Shown here: positions 12,409 to 23,960 of the stretch, piece by piece
Layout: each line of letters starts with the position of its first letter
Numbering within the stretch: position 1 is the first letter of the stretch
Origin: Eutypella sp. D-1
Lineage: Eukaryota; Ascomycota; Sordariomycetes; Xylariales; Diatrypaceae
Assembly (NCBI GenBank): GCA_023313575.1
Contig: JAJTTP010000022.1
Span: forward strand, 310,001-374,000
Length of the DNA: 64,000 nucleotides
Direction: 5' to 3'
Program-made: the position numbers and the translations under genes
The notes under the pieces: model-generated
Databases searched by the model: none
The model's input: only the letters and a program-made list of their open reading frames with translations
Told to the model about the DNA's origin: nothing

Positions 12409-13355
12409 TCAGGTGATGCAGTCAGCGGCTGGTGACGTCAGCATCAATCTGAGCTCGTCTACGACTATAGTCTCTAGACATCGATAACTTGCAATTGAGT
12501 ATTCTTGAGAATAATCATCCCATGGACGGGACTGGGTCATAGATAACGCATTGCCGTTTCGTTCTAGTTCTGCGGATAGACGTGCGTTTTCGCGCTGATC
12601 TTCATCATCTACAAATAGTCAGCCGACGTACGCTTCGGAGACCAGCATTTAGTATTACCATATTCTTCGCTGACAAAGTCAAATACCGCCAGTGAGTCAT
12701 GATGAAAGTGTTGTTTGATAAATGCCAAAAATCTCCTGATATCATCCTATACCTTAGGCTTTTCCAGGTGGCGGATGGTGTTGAGAGTGGGCAACCCCCT
12801 GGCGTGAGGATCGCGTGTCATTAATGCGTTGAAGTGGGCGAGGATCTTATGCGTCTTCATTATTTCGTGACCGATGATGACCTTGCATGTGAACTTTTCA
12901 AAGACGTGAAAATCCAGCTCAACTACTGATTTGGATTTCATGTTTGACGTTGAGGCCGGGCCCAGCCCTGTGATCGAGAAGGGAATTCGCACTATTCCAG
13001 ACGTCGTTTCGACGCTTCCATCCGCGAACATGATGGTCTCTTGGTTTGGAGATATGTGGAAGCCCCGTCTTCTAGCATATTTGGTACTAATGAGGTCAAG
13101 TTCAGAGCCTGTATCTGCGTTAGCGGAAACTTGCTTGTCCCCAAGCTGACACAAGAGGCGTCGCCTTGTTGAGCTTATCAACTGGATCCGATATGCTTGG
13201 TCTGTCGAGACATCGCTATATTCCATACGGTCAAGGTATAGGTCAAGGGTGTCTGTATTTTCGAAATATCCTGCCCCTGATGACGTCAGTGGTAAGGGTT
13301 TCAAAGACGTAGAAGCACACGTCCATGGGAGCGGATACCGGCGCTCCACGCGCAA
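12409..13355 (-). pseudogene. Retropepsin-like (retroviral-type aspartyl protease fold) gene with in-frame stop
   Basis: The minus strand encodes a protein with a DTGSELDLIS motif, which matches the Asp-Thr-Gly active site plus flank of retropepsin-like domains in fungal genes. It is followed by FADGSVETTSGIVRIPFS, FHVFEKFTCKVIIGHE and IRHLEKPK. An in-frame TAG at 12749-12747 interrupts it after K-P-K-V. The same frame then continues (DDIRRFLAFIKQHF, VFDFVSEEY) to a GTAATA donor at 12658. It resumes after a 50-bp intron at 12608 with DDEDQRENARLSAEL and ends at TGA 12409. The alternative that the stop sits in an intron needs a 17-bp intron, which is too short. The 5' end is also missing: the frame is open to about 13404 without an ATG, and the first ATG is at 13226. 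The domain is cellular-gene type; no reverse transcriptase or integrase is present. Confidence 0.6.
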
Positions 13356-13998
13356 ACTCTGCCACCCCCGGACAAGAAGACCTTCAAGGCTTTTCGAAAG
13401 GAATTATTTGAGTGGGACTCTGTGACGAATAGCAATCTCTGCGTAGTCGGGAGGCACAGTAAACATCTCTACGACGAACCGAATGAGCTCGTTGCTCTCA
13501 GAAACAGGGAACAACGGGATAGGTTATCACAGTTCGCAGAAGATTACTTAGGCTACTTCTTCCAAGTAAGCCCTAGGACCGTGATCCCCGAAACCTTGTT
13601 GGACTGCCGGTAGAGGCTAACCCTGCCGCCATACAGGAAAAGACCAACACCATCTCGGTAAAGACGTCCCAGGTCAGCTACATATCCGGCCGGTCCATAT
13701 CGACCTTTATCTCCTACGTTAGTACCTTCATCGCCACTGTGCAGCTAGTCGCCGCAGTATTAATATTATATAACGTCACGAACCCGAACACGAAGTTGGG
13801 GCTCCTAGCGCTCTTCACTGTGCTTTTCGCCGCGTCCGTCGGCATCCTCACCAATGCGAGGAGGGCTGAGGTGTTCGGTACTACAGCGGCGTAGGTCTAC
13901 CATTCCAAGTGCTATGATATCTGCTAATGGAGTAATGAAGCTATGCGGCCGTCCTCGTGGTGCTTGTAAGCGGAGACCTAGGAGGTGGGAGATTCTGA
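13313..13998 (+). pseudogene. DUF6594 membrane protein, 5'-truncated
   Basis: Three exon pieces join in frame: up to 13565, 13637-13890 and 13941-13998 (introns 71 and 50 bp). They give the C-terminal half of a DUF6594 protein. The blocks are NELVALRNREQRDRLSQFAEDYLG, then a hydrophobic helix pair (ATVQLVAAVLILYNV; KLGLLALFTVLFAASVGILTNARRAEVF), then AAYAAVLVVLVSG. These proteins are common, multi-copy membrane proteins of unknown function in filamentous fungi. The N-terminal half of the family (its 'NLLYLQAEL' type helix region) is not found upstream, there are stop codons in frame before 13296, and no ATG occurs in the first exon. The sequence instead meets the opposite-strand retropepsin-like gene head to head. 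It is best read as a truncated copy. Confidence 0.68.
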
Positions 13999-15377
13999 GC
14001 GACACAATGTCTGCGACGCTCGGTTAGGTAGGTAAGAATTGAAAGATTCTAAAAACATCTTGGAATGCGAAGCTGCTAATATACATCACGGCGAGGCTCA
14101 GCCAGACTAGCCGTCGAATCACGCGGAAAGCTGGAGCTAGAGACAGCAGCATCGCTGAGGAGGGCAGTGGATCGATCACTCCAGACCAGGAGATCATAGA
14201 CCACTGAAGTAGGCCCGTCGTAGGGGCGTGAGTGAGGAATTAATATGGACATCCACTCGTATGCTTTATTCGTGGCCACGATGACTTTTCCCGTTTTATA
14301 TTTTTCGAAGGTTGAGCAGGAGTTGATACGTGAATGCTGCGGAATGCGGGACGATATCTGCAAGGCCCAAAGGGCACGGTGTAAGACCGGAGGCGGCGCG
14401 CTTGGACGATCATTCTCTTGAACGGCTACACCTGTATACAGAGGGGTTTAATTATGGCGTACTCCGAGATAAGCATGACGATAGTCTAGACGTGATAGGG
14501 ATCTGATTGTGCGAGGGTCAATGATGATACTAACATGGGTCTTGGCGGGAGCAAGGCAACGGCCTAGCCCCTGCTGTCCCGGGCTATGCCCCAGCCAGTT
14601 TTAGCTGAAGCTGTGGGGCTCCGGAGGCTCTCCAGTCTTGGAATTGCATACAACCTACTCGTGAATGATGACTTTAGTCAGCTTTGGCCCGCGAGAATTG
14701 GTAGCCCATCCTTTATAATTATCTAGTTTCTAGAACTTGCGCTTTTGGTCACTGTCTCTAGTAGTATTTTTACGGGTAGTGTTGGTTCCACTTCAATCTG
14801 GCGATGTGTATTTGTGCAGCACCAGTATTCATTATCAGAATGGATTGCCTGACCTCCTCTCCCTTGCCCCCCTCGCAAGAGGAAAAAAAAAGCCATCGCT
14901 GCTTCATTTTCGAGATTTGACCTTATCTTCATTAGAGACCAGTGTACGGGCACTTCCGCAGCCAAGAACTGCGCATCCATACCTGGATACGAGACGCTGC
15001 AACCGTTATATCGGTCCTATAGGGCAAGGACTACAAGGGTCATCGCCCCGCTTACTTGCCAACCGTTCAAAAAACGTGCTTCGGGCCCTGCTTTAGCGAA
15101 GGGGAACATGCCCACCCGGGCAAGGCCGGAATGTCACAATGCATACAGAACCTCGAATATGGCTACACTCGTCCGAACCCTGTATCAAACTGTCGCTATC
15201 ATGAGATATGACTTTCCGAGAATGGAAGCTCGCAACCTGAGGTGGTTTTGTGGCAGCGGCAGTATTGAAGCCGACAATCGCCAGATCCAAGGGACATGTA
15301 TAAAAGGACCTGCACGCGCGTGCCGTATTACAGTATGCAACTACTTTGTGCTTAGCTAGTTCATCGATATATCAAAT
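13999..15377. other. Intergenic region; no gene supported
   Basis: This spacer lies between the truncated DUF6594 gene and the protease gene. A minus-strand open frame at 14076-14363 starts with TTG and matches nothing I know. Its 3' end contains the protease promoter. No repeat or RNA gene was recognised. Confidence 0.45.
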
Positions 15378-16901
15378 ATGTCGTCGATTGCAAGAGTCGT
15401 TTTTACTCTAGCCGCGGCAGTGGGTGCGTTGGCTGCGCCCACCGCCGATTTGCCGCTCGTCGCTGGTAATGTCCCGGAATCGCGCGTCGTGCCCGGAAAA
15501 TGGATAGTCAGCCTCAAGCCCGGCCTAGCGACGCAAGAAGTCGATAATCACCTCGGACTGGTTGACCAACTGCACAAGCGAAGTTTGAACCGTCGGCAGT
15601 CGGCCGGTGTCGAGAGATCGTTCGGGATCGGCGGCTTTCATGCTTATGTAGGAGACTTTGACGACGACCTAGTGGCGGAGATCGGGGCACAGGCTGAGGT
15701 ATGGCAGGCTAATAACTCCCTTGCCTCTCGTGTTTCAATACGTCATTAGTTAACATAGTGTTCCAGGTCGCTTCGGTCGAGCCGGATCGTGAGGCTACTC
15801 TTACCGCGCTCATCGAGAAAACCGACCAGCCCTGGGGCTTGGCCAGCATCTCGTCGAAGACAGAGCTGGAGAGCACAGATGTAGATCATCAAACCTACAT
15901 ATACGACGACAGCGCAGGCGAAGGGACCTTCGCTTACATGCTGGACACTGGCATCCGCATCACACATGAGGGCTTCGAAGGGCGCGCCATTCGAGGCCAC
16001 ACCGTGTGGCCAGATGTCCCGTTCGATGACGACATGGGCCACGGTACCCACACGGCAGGCACTGTCGGCTCAGCGCGGTTCGGCGTGGCCAAGAAGTGCA
16101 CCTTAATCGACGTGAAGACGGCGCGATCGGCGTACAGTACAAGCGCCAAGATTATCGAGGCCCTAGAGTGGGTAGGCCAGAACGTCACCGGCACTCCGGG
16201 CCGGGCCGGGAAGTCCGTGGCCAGCATCAGCTTAGGTACTTCCCCATCGTGAGCTACATTTTACTGGCGGCTCTGGTTACTAATGCTATCTTCCGTGTAG
16301 CCGTGCCAACTTCGGAGGCCTTGAATAGCGCCGTCGACGCCCTGACAGAGCTTGGCGTCTTAGTTGTCGCCGGGGCTGCAAATGATGGAAAAGATGCGTC
16401 CACTAAATCACCCGCCAGTAAGCCATCCTAAATCGACAACTCCTATTTTAGTTGGGCTGGTGTTGTGAACGAGAGAGCTCCTGATTATATCACCGGTTCT
16501 TAGGCAATGGCCTGTCAGCGACTGCATACCGTCCTAGTCGTCAACTGACTGCTCTTATTACAGGTGCTGCTTCGACATTGACGGTGGGAGCCATCGCCAT
16601 CAACAACACACGACCGGAGTGGAGCAACTTCGGACCGTCGGTCGACGTCTTTGCCCCTGGGGTGGATGTGCGTTCCACGTCCCTCTACCAGGACGGTACG
16701 GAACTGCTCTCCGGCACGTCGATGTCGACGCCTCACGTCGCTGGCCTCGCACTCTACCTCATCGGCCTCGAGGGCTCTGCGCTCAACTCCCCAGCCGCCG
16801 TTAAAGCAAGGATTAAGGAGTTAGCTACCAAGGACGCGATCCCCAACCCTGGACCTGGTAGCCCAAATCTAGTTGCTTACAATGGCAACGGCAGACGTTA
16901 A
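15378..16901 (+). CDS. Secreted subtilisin-like serine protease (S8A, proteinase K type)
   Basis: Four exons (15378-15698, 15767-16235, 16301-16417, 16564-16901) join in frame to 414 aa. The order is signal peptide (about residues 1-20, ending in Ala-rich ALAA), inhibitor I9-type propeptide (GKWIVSLKPGL), then the catalytic domain. The catalytic triad is Asp167 in MLDTGI, His199 in GHGTHTAGT and Ser355 in SGTSMSTPHVAG. The oxyanion-hole Asn is kept, but the usual Gly before it is Ala (GAANDG). The proteinase K landmarks SPAS and PGVDV are present. All three introns fall at plausible family positions, with TAA branch sites. The enzyme is expected outside the cell, where it degrades proteins after autocatalytic removal of the propeptide. 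Length is normal for the family. Confidence 0.92.
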
Positions 16902-19900
16902 AAATTCAAACCCATATCAAAAGGGGGAGGGGAGGGGGGCCTAAGTGGAGATAAGGGTAAAGGGAAGCAGTCATCTAGTGGTAATTGATCCTGGATTGGT
17001 TTGGAACCTTCTAAATTATACTAAGCATTAGACCCCACTCATATATAATACTTTTGGTGGCCCTGTCCCGCAGCTGTTACATCACGGCTGGCTAGGACTA
17101 GCTCGATAGTTATTAAGAATAGTCAGATAATTAGTCACCTTTGGTCTGACTTCACGACTGACTGTTAAAACTTCACAAGAAGTCCACACTTTCCCCTTAT
17201 CACCTTGAACTATATCAAGACAATTCCAATGGACTCAACGAATACTTAAATATGTAAGTATATATCATCCCCCAAGACTAATCATACCCTATCTTTAGTT
17301 CCAAAATCCATTTGATTATGTATACTTGCCGTGAAAATATTAATTTGCCCCTTCGTGTGGAGTGGAACCCCAAGACAGACATCCAATAATCTTTTGCGGG
17401 GCTACGCAACGCTTCTACCCCTACTAAATCCTTATTCTCCCGGTGACATACTAGTTTTCGTTACTAGATGGAGATTGTTCGTGGCGGACTCCTTAATATT
17501 GGGATGGCTGTGGCAATGGCCGTGAAATATGAGTTGGCGTGAGACTACAATGACTGCCTTCAATGTTGGTAAGGAGTAAACTGTAGACAGGAGCATTCTA
17601 GTCATCTAACGAATCACGGCTGCTATATCATGTTCTTTGTCCATCTTTGAAAAAGTTTACAATTATACCTGTGACATGCCCAGTGCGTAGTTCATATCAG
17701 GATTATCCAAGACTCCTAGAGCTAGGATATAACCATCTTCTCCCTGATTCGCTACGGCTACCTTCCCAAGTTCCATGTCAACCGAAAGGACTCGGCATTC
17801 CGGTATGCTGTCACTTGCATACCTAGCGGAGGTGTTCCTGTACGAAGCAAGCAGAGTTGCATTCGGTATATACCCTGCTTGCCATAGTCTCCTATTCCGG
17901 AAACTGCATTGGTAACGTTCCTGCTATAGATGTACCATTTTAGAAACCGTGCATCGTGCTGCAAGCTTGATGGTATGATCTTAGTGTTATAACATCCATA
18001 AGGGAATAATAGTACCAAAACAAAAGGTCCGGAGGATACGACAGAGGCCCGCCCATAGTGATAGTATAGACCTCAGATATAGTAGATATGACGCCATGGC
18101 CCGTGTAAATATAAGTGGCTTCGCCCCCCTATATATAGCACTGGCTCTAGATGGCCACTCTAGGGGTTGGGTGGACTGTATTCTCTGACATAATCACACT
18201 TGGGACTGAATAGTTACTGGGAGTTCTGATCATGACTAACACGGTACGATCTCAAAGGCAGAGACGGTTCGTGCCAATTCTACGTTGCAGAATGAGCGCA
18301 GTAATTGAGGTAACTATGCCATCAACGTTACATGGTAATCTATATAGCAGCCTGGTATAAGCCCATATTCAACATTCATTGGAACATTACTTAAAATGGA
18401 CTCAATATCATGGGAACAGAAGTCGTCTGATTTCATCGGGATAAAGACCTCACCAGCCAGGTCATGATGGTGAGGTATCTAGGTCATAGGACATGGTTAC
18501 ATACTCTGCCTCCATCCACATGAAGTTGGACTCCTCCAGGGCACTCAAACAATGACTATTTTCTATGACAAAGTGCTTGAGCAGCAATATTATGGTTATT
18601 GGCTGGAAATCATACCAAGCCATGCAATTACATGCACCATTCCCCCACTGAGAAGGGCGTCGTCGCCGAAAGCAGGGAATCATGTTCGGTTTTACCACGG
18701 CTGGACGATTTTTCATTTCCGTTGATCTGCACAATCACCTGCATTGCCGACTTCCCCTATATTTGGTAGACGCTGACTTCAAACTGACTATCACGAACCG
18801 GCCAATATGGTAGATGAGTCATCTACCCAACAGTCTGAATCCAGAAGTGTAGAGTAGAGCACGAGGAGTATTTTCCTGGAATCCAAAGTCGACTTCATCT
18901 TGGATTGCTGCATACTGTCCAGAAGCTCCATATCCCGGGTTGCTCCAACATGAGTGGCGCTGCATAAAGTTATAGAGACGGCGTTATATGATAAGTCAGA
19001 TCCTTAGATGTGCAGTAGAATCCCTGGATTCGACAAATGTCGTTGATGTGCAGGCGGGGTTGAAGGAAATAAGGACTGGGCCGAGCAGGATCCCGCATAC
19101 ATTGAGCCAGGCCTTATTTGTCCGTCACTAGTGCCGGTGGCCAGTAAACATGCTGATAACCCCGCGAAAATGATATTCTGGGTATCGAATTGTGGGTATT
19201 GCGGAATTGATGGAACCAGGTCCAGGGCAACCTTGGCACGCCCCGTTCAATCATTAGCGCTCACGTTCAGCATCAGCGGAAGGGCACGGAATGCTACTTG
19301 CGTGTATGTATTGTACCTCTCCGGGAGAACGCCCGTTAACGGCGGAGATGGCACGGCTGTCCTTCCTAGGCAGCTCCTAAAGTCGGACAGGGCTCACGTG
19401 GTTACTTCTTTGCGCTGGATGTCCCGCTTAAATGCGCCAATGTCCGGGTCGAGACCACCAATAAGTCCAGTCCTAGTTGGTGGTCCACGGGTTTAGCGAT
19501 GTAAACTGACAAAGATGGAAACCCGCACCCTTTTTGACTATTGACTACCTAGTCGCGTGCTGTTTTAGTACGATATTATCCAGCGGGCTTGGTTTTTCGG
19601 ACCTCCCATTGACACCGCCCTTGGCTGGCTAGACGGGGTAAATGCTCAGGGTTCTGGATCGCGGTCCAGATATGTACCACTGTTGTTGGCAGTAGTTTTT
19701 TTTAGCAGCATATGACCAGCTAGATCAGCTATTTGAAGCCAATAATTGGCGGAAAGGCCGTCTACGCCCCGGGGGACCTAGGCGCACGATGTGGAGTCTG
19801 ATGTCGAAGACTTCGAGAGGCCTGGGGAAAACGCCAGGGATCGTCTCCACCAAACACGCGGCAACCAGCGGTAGTGGTCGATGTCACATTCGGCCTTTCC

Positions 19901-20181
19901 AAATGAAGTATGCCGAAGCGCTGATCAGGCTTCGTGATGTTCAACCGAGATTTCCATGCCATCAAGACCACTAGTGAGATACGTCTCGGACTCAAGTGTG
20001 TATCGCAACCAAGTATAGAATCCGGTCTTAACCACAGTATTTAAAAGGACGACGGTATCTCGCTATAGAGAAGATGGAGGATTTGAATATAAGCAAGAGC
20101 AGGCAATCATACCCGCACCAAGTTTCGGGACAAATCACATAGTTACTACATATCTGAAACCCCATCAAAACGAACACAAAG
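16902..20181. other. 3.3-kb intergenic region; no gene supported
   Basis: This long spacer carries only short open frames. A minus-strand stretch near 19380-19480 (reading GLIGGLDPDIGAFKRDIQRK) and one at 19762-19995 look mildly coding-like but are interrupted and unrecognised, so they may be gene relics. Its end holds the dehydrogenase promoter. No RNA gene or perfect repeat was seen. Confidence 0.4.
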
Positions 20182-21878
20182 ATGCCCGCCCTTACGACTA
20201 GCGGCACTAACGGAACCAACGGAGCCAACGGCCATGTCAATGGACACGTCAACAGCAAAAGCGACATAGACAGCATCAAGGGAGATGCGACGAGCTTTCG
20301 AAACCCATCACTTCACGTAACAGCAGATCGACATATCAAGTTGATAGATGCACCCATCGCAGAGCCCGGACCTGGTGAGGTGACACTTCAAATCAAATGC
20401 TCTGGTATTTGCGGGTGAGTGCTACAAAGCGAAGGGACTGTGGCTCATGTTACTAATTATAACCCTGCCATTGCCAGGTCCGATATTCATCTTTGGAAGG
20501 GAGGAAGGATAGGGTCTTTAGAGGTCAAAGGCGACTGTATCTTGGGTCGTGAGTGAATCCCAACCCTTTCGCCCGCTCCACCCGGCCCTGGATGTGCATG
20601 CCCTAGACATGAAAGCATCAGCCAAGCTTCTCCCGGCTCATGTTATTTGGGTCACATGAGATCCTTTGCTTTCAGCCCATTGGTTGCACTTTGTCGACAA
20701 ACGAATCATAATTACTGACATCCATCACCACTCATAGATGAGGCTGCCGGGGTCGTACTAAAATGCGGGGAAGGTGTGGAAGACTTGAAGATCGGTGGGT
20801 CTAATACCCCATACCCCTAAATGATCGGGACTGCCACCCGACCATCTGGATTAGGGGGGATACCGCTCAAAAATCGATTGGATGCTGATATATCGAATAG
20901 GGGACCGTGTCGGCATCGAGCCCCAAGCACCGTGTGAGAAATGCTTCCTCTGTCGGGAGGGTCGGTATAACTTGTGCGAGGATGTTAAGTTCTCCGGTAT
21001 CTGGCCGGACCATGGAACAATCCAGAGATTCAAGGTGCATCCAGCGAAGTGGTTGTACAAGTAGGTATCCCCAAAATTACCGTTTATATCACTGGGCAAA
21101 AGATCACCTCGGGAACTTTTGACTGACAGTAGAATGACAGGATCCCTGATGAGCTCACGTACAGTGAAGGTGCCTTGCTTGAACCCCTCAGCGTGATATT
21201 GCATGGTATTGCAGGAGCGAATGTGAAGCTGGGTCGACCGACGCTCATATGCGGTGCCGGTCCCATCGGACTCGTTGCTCTAGCCGCCGCGCGGGCCTCA
21301 GGAGCATACCCTTTGGTTATCACCGATGTGGTTACCGAACGGTTGGAGTTCGCGAAGAAGTTCGTGCCAAGCTGCCAGACGTACCAGATTAATACTAAAC
21401 TGAGCGCCGAGGAGACTGCACGGGAGATTCGGAAACTCTACGGCGAGGACGAGTACTCGATGCCTGCCTCCGTCATCGAGTGTACGGGAGTGGAGAGCAG
21501 TGTTTGTACCGCCTGCTACTCTGTTCGCAGGGGTGGAACCATCATGGTCATCGGCGTCGGCAGGCCTATGATGAACAACATCCCATTCATGCACCTGTCG
21601 TTAGCTGAGGTATGTCTTCGAGAGTTGAGCCGAGGACGTCGAGATCTATGCAAATGCTAATACAAGTTACACAGATTGATCTGAAGTTCATCAACCGCTA
21701 CCGGGATACATGGCCTGCTGCGATACAGTGTATGAAAGGGGGTATCTTGGACCTCAATCAGATGGTGACTCATAAATTCCCGCTCGAGAGGGCGCTAGAG
21801 GCCTTCGCATTGCAAACGGACCCCGAGAAATTCAGCATCAAGATTCACATAACCGACGATGTTGACGCAACTCTATAG
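20182..21878 (+). CDS. Zinc-dependent polyol dehydrogenase (sorbitol / L-arabinitol 4-dehydrogenase-like)
   Basis: Six exons (20182-20414, 20478-20548, 20738-20794, 20901-21060, 21141-21609, 21675-21878) give 397 aa in frame. It is a medium-chain dehydrogenase. Visible marks are CSGICGSDIHLWKGG (catalytic zinc Cys), GHEAAGVV, the structural zinc set C-x2-C-x2-C-x7-C in APCEKCFLCREGRYNLC, EPLSV, the Rossmann motif GAGPIG, and an Asp after beta-2 (ITDV) that favours NAD over NADP. The P-C-E-K-C and KIPDELTYSEGALLEPLSV pattern is closest in memory to fungal L-arabinitol 4-dehydrogenase and sorbitol dehydrogenase. These oxidise sugar alcohols in pentose catabolism. Substrate cannot be fixed by eye. 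An N-terminal extension of about 35 residues rich in Asn, Gly and Thr is unusual. Expected to be cytosolic. Confidence 0.88.
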
Positions 21879-23960
21879 TCGTGGCTGCGGAAGCCCCGTG
21901 TCGGATGCGTTATTCTCCGCGATGTAATCGATGGCGAAAAGTTGGACCGCCGAAGATTACGATGTATATAGCGTAATATTAGCGATGGTTCTTTTCACGG
22001 TGATGTATCGATGCACTGTCATGGCTTTGACATTATCTTTGTATCAGACCAAGCCCCTCAATGGCACGATAATAAGTCCAGTTACCGCGAAGTATTTGTT
22101 TGTAGTGGCAGAAACTATAATATCGCACGGAATCCCTTTCCTCGGATAGGACCAGGCATCTCGGACATATCACAGAATATTACGTGTTACTAGTTTACAA
22201 AGCCTCTCGTATTAGCTGTGCTAATGGCTACCTGCATACCAAGCTACCCGACCCGCTCTATACTCCCTTTTCTCGTCGGACCCCCGCGCTTTATGAAGAC
22301 CGTGTGCATCTAAACAGCCATGGCAGGTATGGATTAGTATTGTTCTTGAAATTCAAACTACCTGCCTGACCATGACGATGCAACCGGGTTGAACGAGCCA
22401 ATCTCTGAGTATCGGTTAATTTACATTAGCCCCTAGAGGAATGGTTCCAGAGCAAACGGCTATACACCAATTCTCTGTAAAATAACAAAACATACGCTAC
22501 AAAGCTTTTCAGAGATTTCCAGATTTCTATGAGCTAGCCCCAACAAAGTTCTGAAGATCCTTCTACTAGCATTCATATATCCGCGTTGTTCGCAATACGG
22601 TCGCACTAGCAGATCTCACCCTTGGCCACGACCCACCCACCAACTATTGAGACATTAGTCTAAAACCCATTGACGTTTTGGTGACTTCGACTTATTCCGG
22701 GGCTAGATCGCGCTCTTGCACCCATTCGCTGCGTTGTGTTTGTGTGACCTGATAAGCGGCACATTGATTGCTTGTTAAATAACAAAAGTCTTATAACATA
22801 GCTGTTTAATGATGGCAAAATACGAACAGAGCACACATTCTCATTTTTGAGTCCCCGAAGACTGTTTATTGTCGTCTGTAAGCTCCATATATTGATTACC
22901 CTGTATAGGAACGACCTCGATGACCGTTACGATGATTCCAAGTCTGGGTGCAATCCTCCAATCATAGCATATCACGGCTTGCGGAGCGGGAACATGCATA
23001 TGTCCGTTACTTGATCCGCCCGAAGAATAAGCTTCCACAATGCTGTTCCCAGCCTAAGCCCACCCTGGTGATGGCATATTAGAGTTCCCTAGTCAGCCTC
23101 AAGTTTCTCTTTTTCTGATCGCTAGCTTGGAGACGTCAATACTAGCGTCAGGGGCTCAGGGGCAACTCTCAGCGCTGGACAAGATAAGGAGTCGTGTTTG
23201 CATTGCTCAGAAAAGGAATTTAACAGTTCGCGCCGGCCTCATCGCCATGTGCTGAAGCATAGCATCCATTCATGAAATCACAATTGGCCTTATCTATACG
23301 TCGTTATATATTAGACTTCCGTTAGCGGGACGGGCCATCAACCGACCCACCGAGCAAACTTCATGTGGGGTAACGTGTGTCTCCAATGAAGATATTCCGA
23401 TCTTTGAACGTGGTGGAAACATCATCCAGGAAACAGGGAATAATGTGACCATGTTAGATGTTTGACCGGCTAGTTGCAATCTGGATGGCTGCATGTTGCC
23501 GCGAACCGCCCCTTTTTCGGGCATATCTAGACGTCAAGATGATGGTTACTCCGAAAGCAATAGCTTGTTTATATGTTGCATTATTCACAAATGACACGCA
23601 AAATGGCCGGAGAGGTCACTACTGTATGGGCGGACTATGTTATCCTCCATGATATAGTACCACCCCATATCTGCTTAGCCTCATAATGACGAGTTTGTAT
23701 AGGACGGGCGAAAGGTTTGAAGTGGCCACATCTGTCATACTATCTGGAGCCAGGGCTACTCGGGGGAAATCAGCAATCAGAACTCAAGGGATTCTCACAT
23801 CAAATTTCTTTGCAAGTGACGTTCATTGCTGTCCTCTAATCCTTATGGTCTTGTAGGCCAGACTGTATACATGATATCATTTTTTCGTTTTATGAAAAGC
23901 TATTTTGCGGAATAGCATCATTCGTCACACATGGCAAAGTAGTTCGGTTTTTATTCCAAA
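21879..23960. other. Intergenic region; no gene supported
   Basis: Two kb without a credible gene. Open frames are under 75 codons. The last few hundred bases must hold the oxidase promoter. No repeats or RNA genes were recognised. Confidence 0.45.

Noticed and set aside
12409..13355. Retrotransposon or viral insertion
   Set aside because: Only a retropepsin-like domain of a type found in ordinary fungal genes is seen. There is no reverse transcriptase, RNase H, integrase, gag or long terminal repeats.
19131..19496. Plus-strand frame of 121 codons
   Set aside because: It begins at a non-ATG codon and the opposite strand looks equally plausible over part of it. There is no family match.
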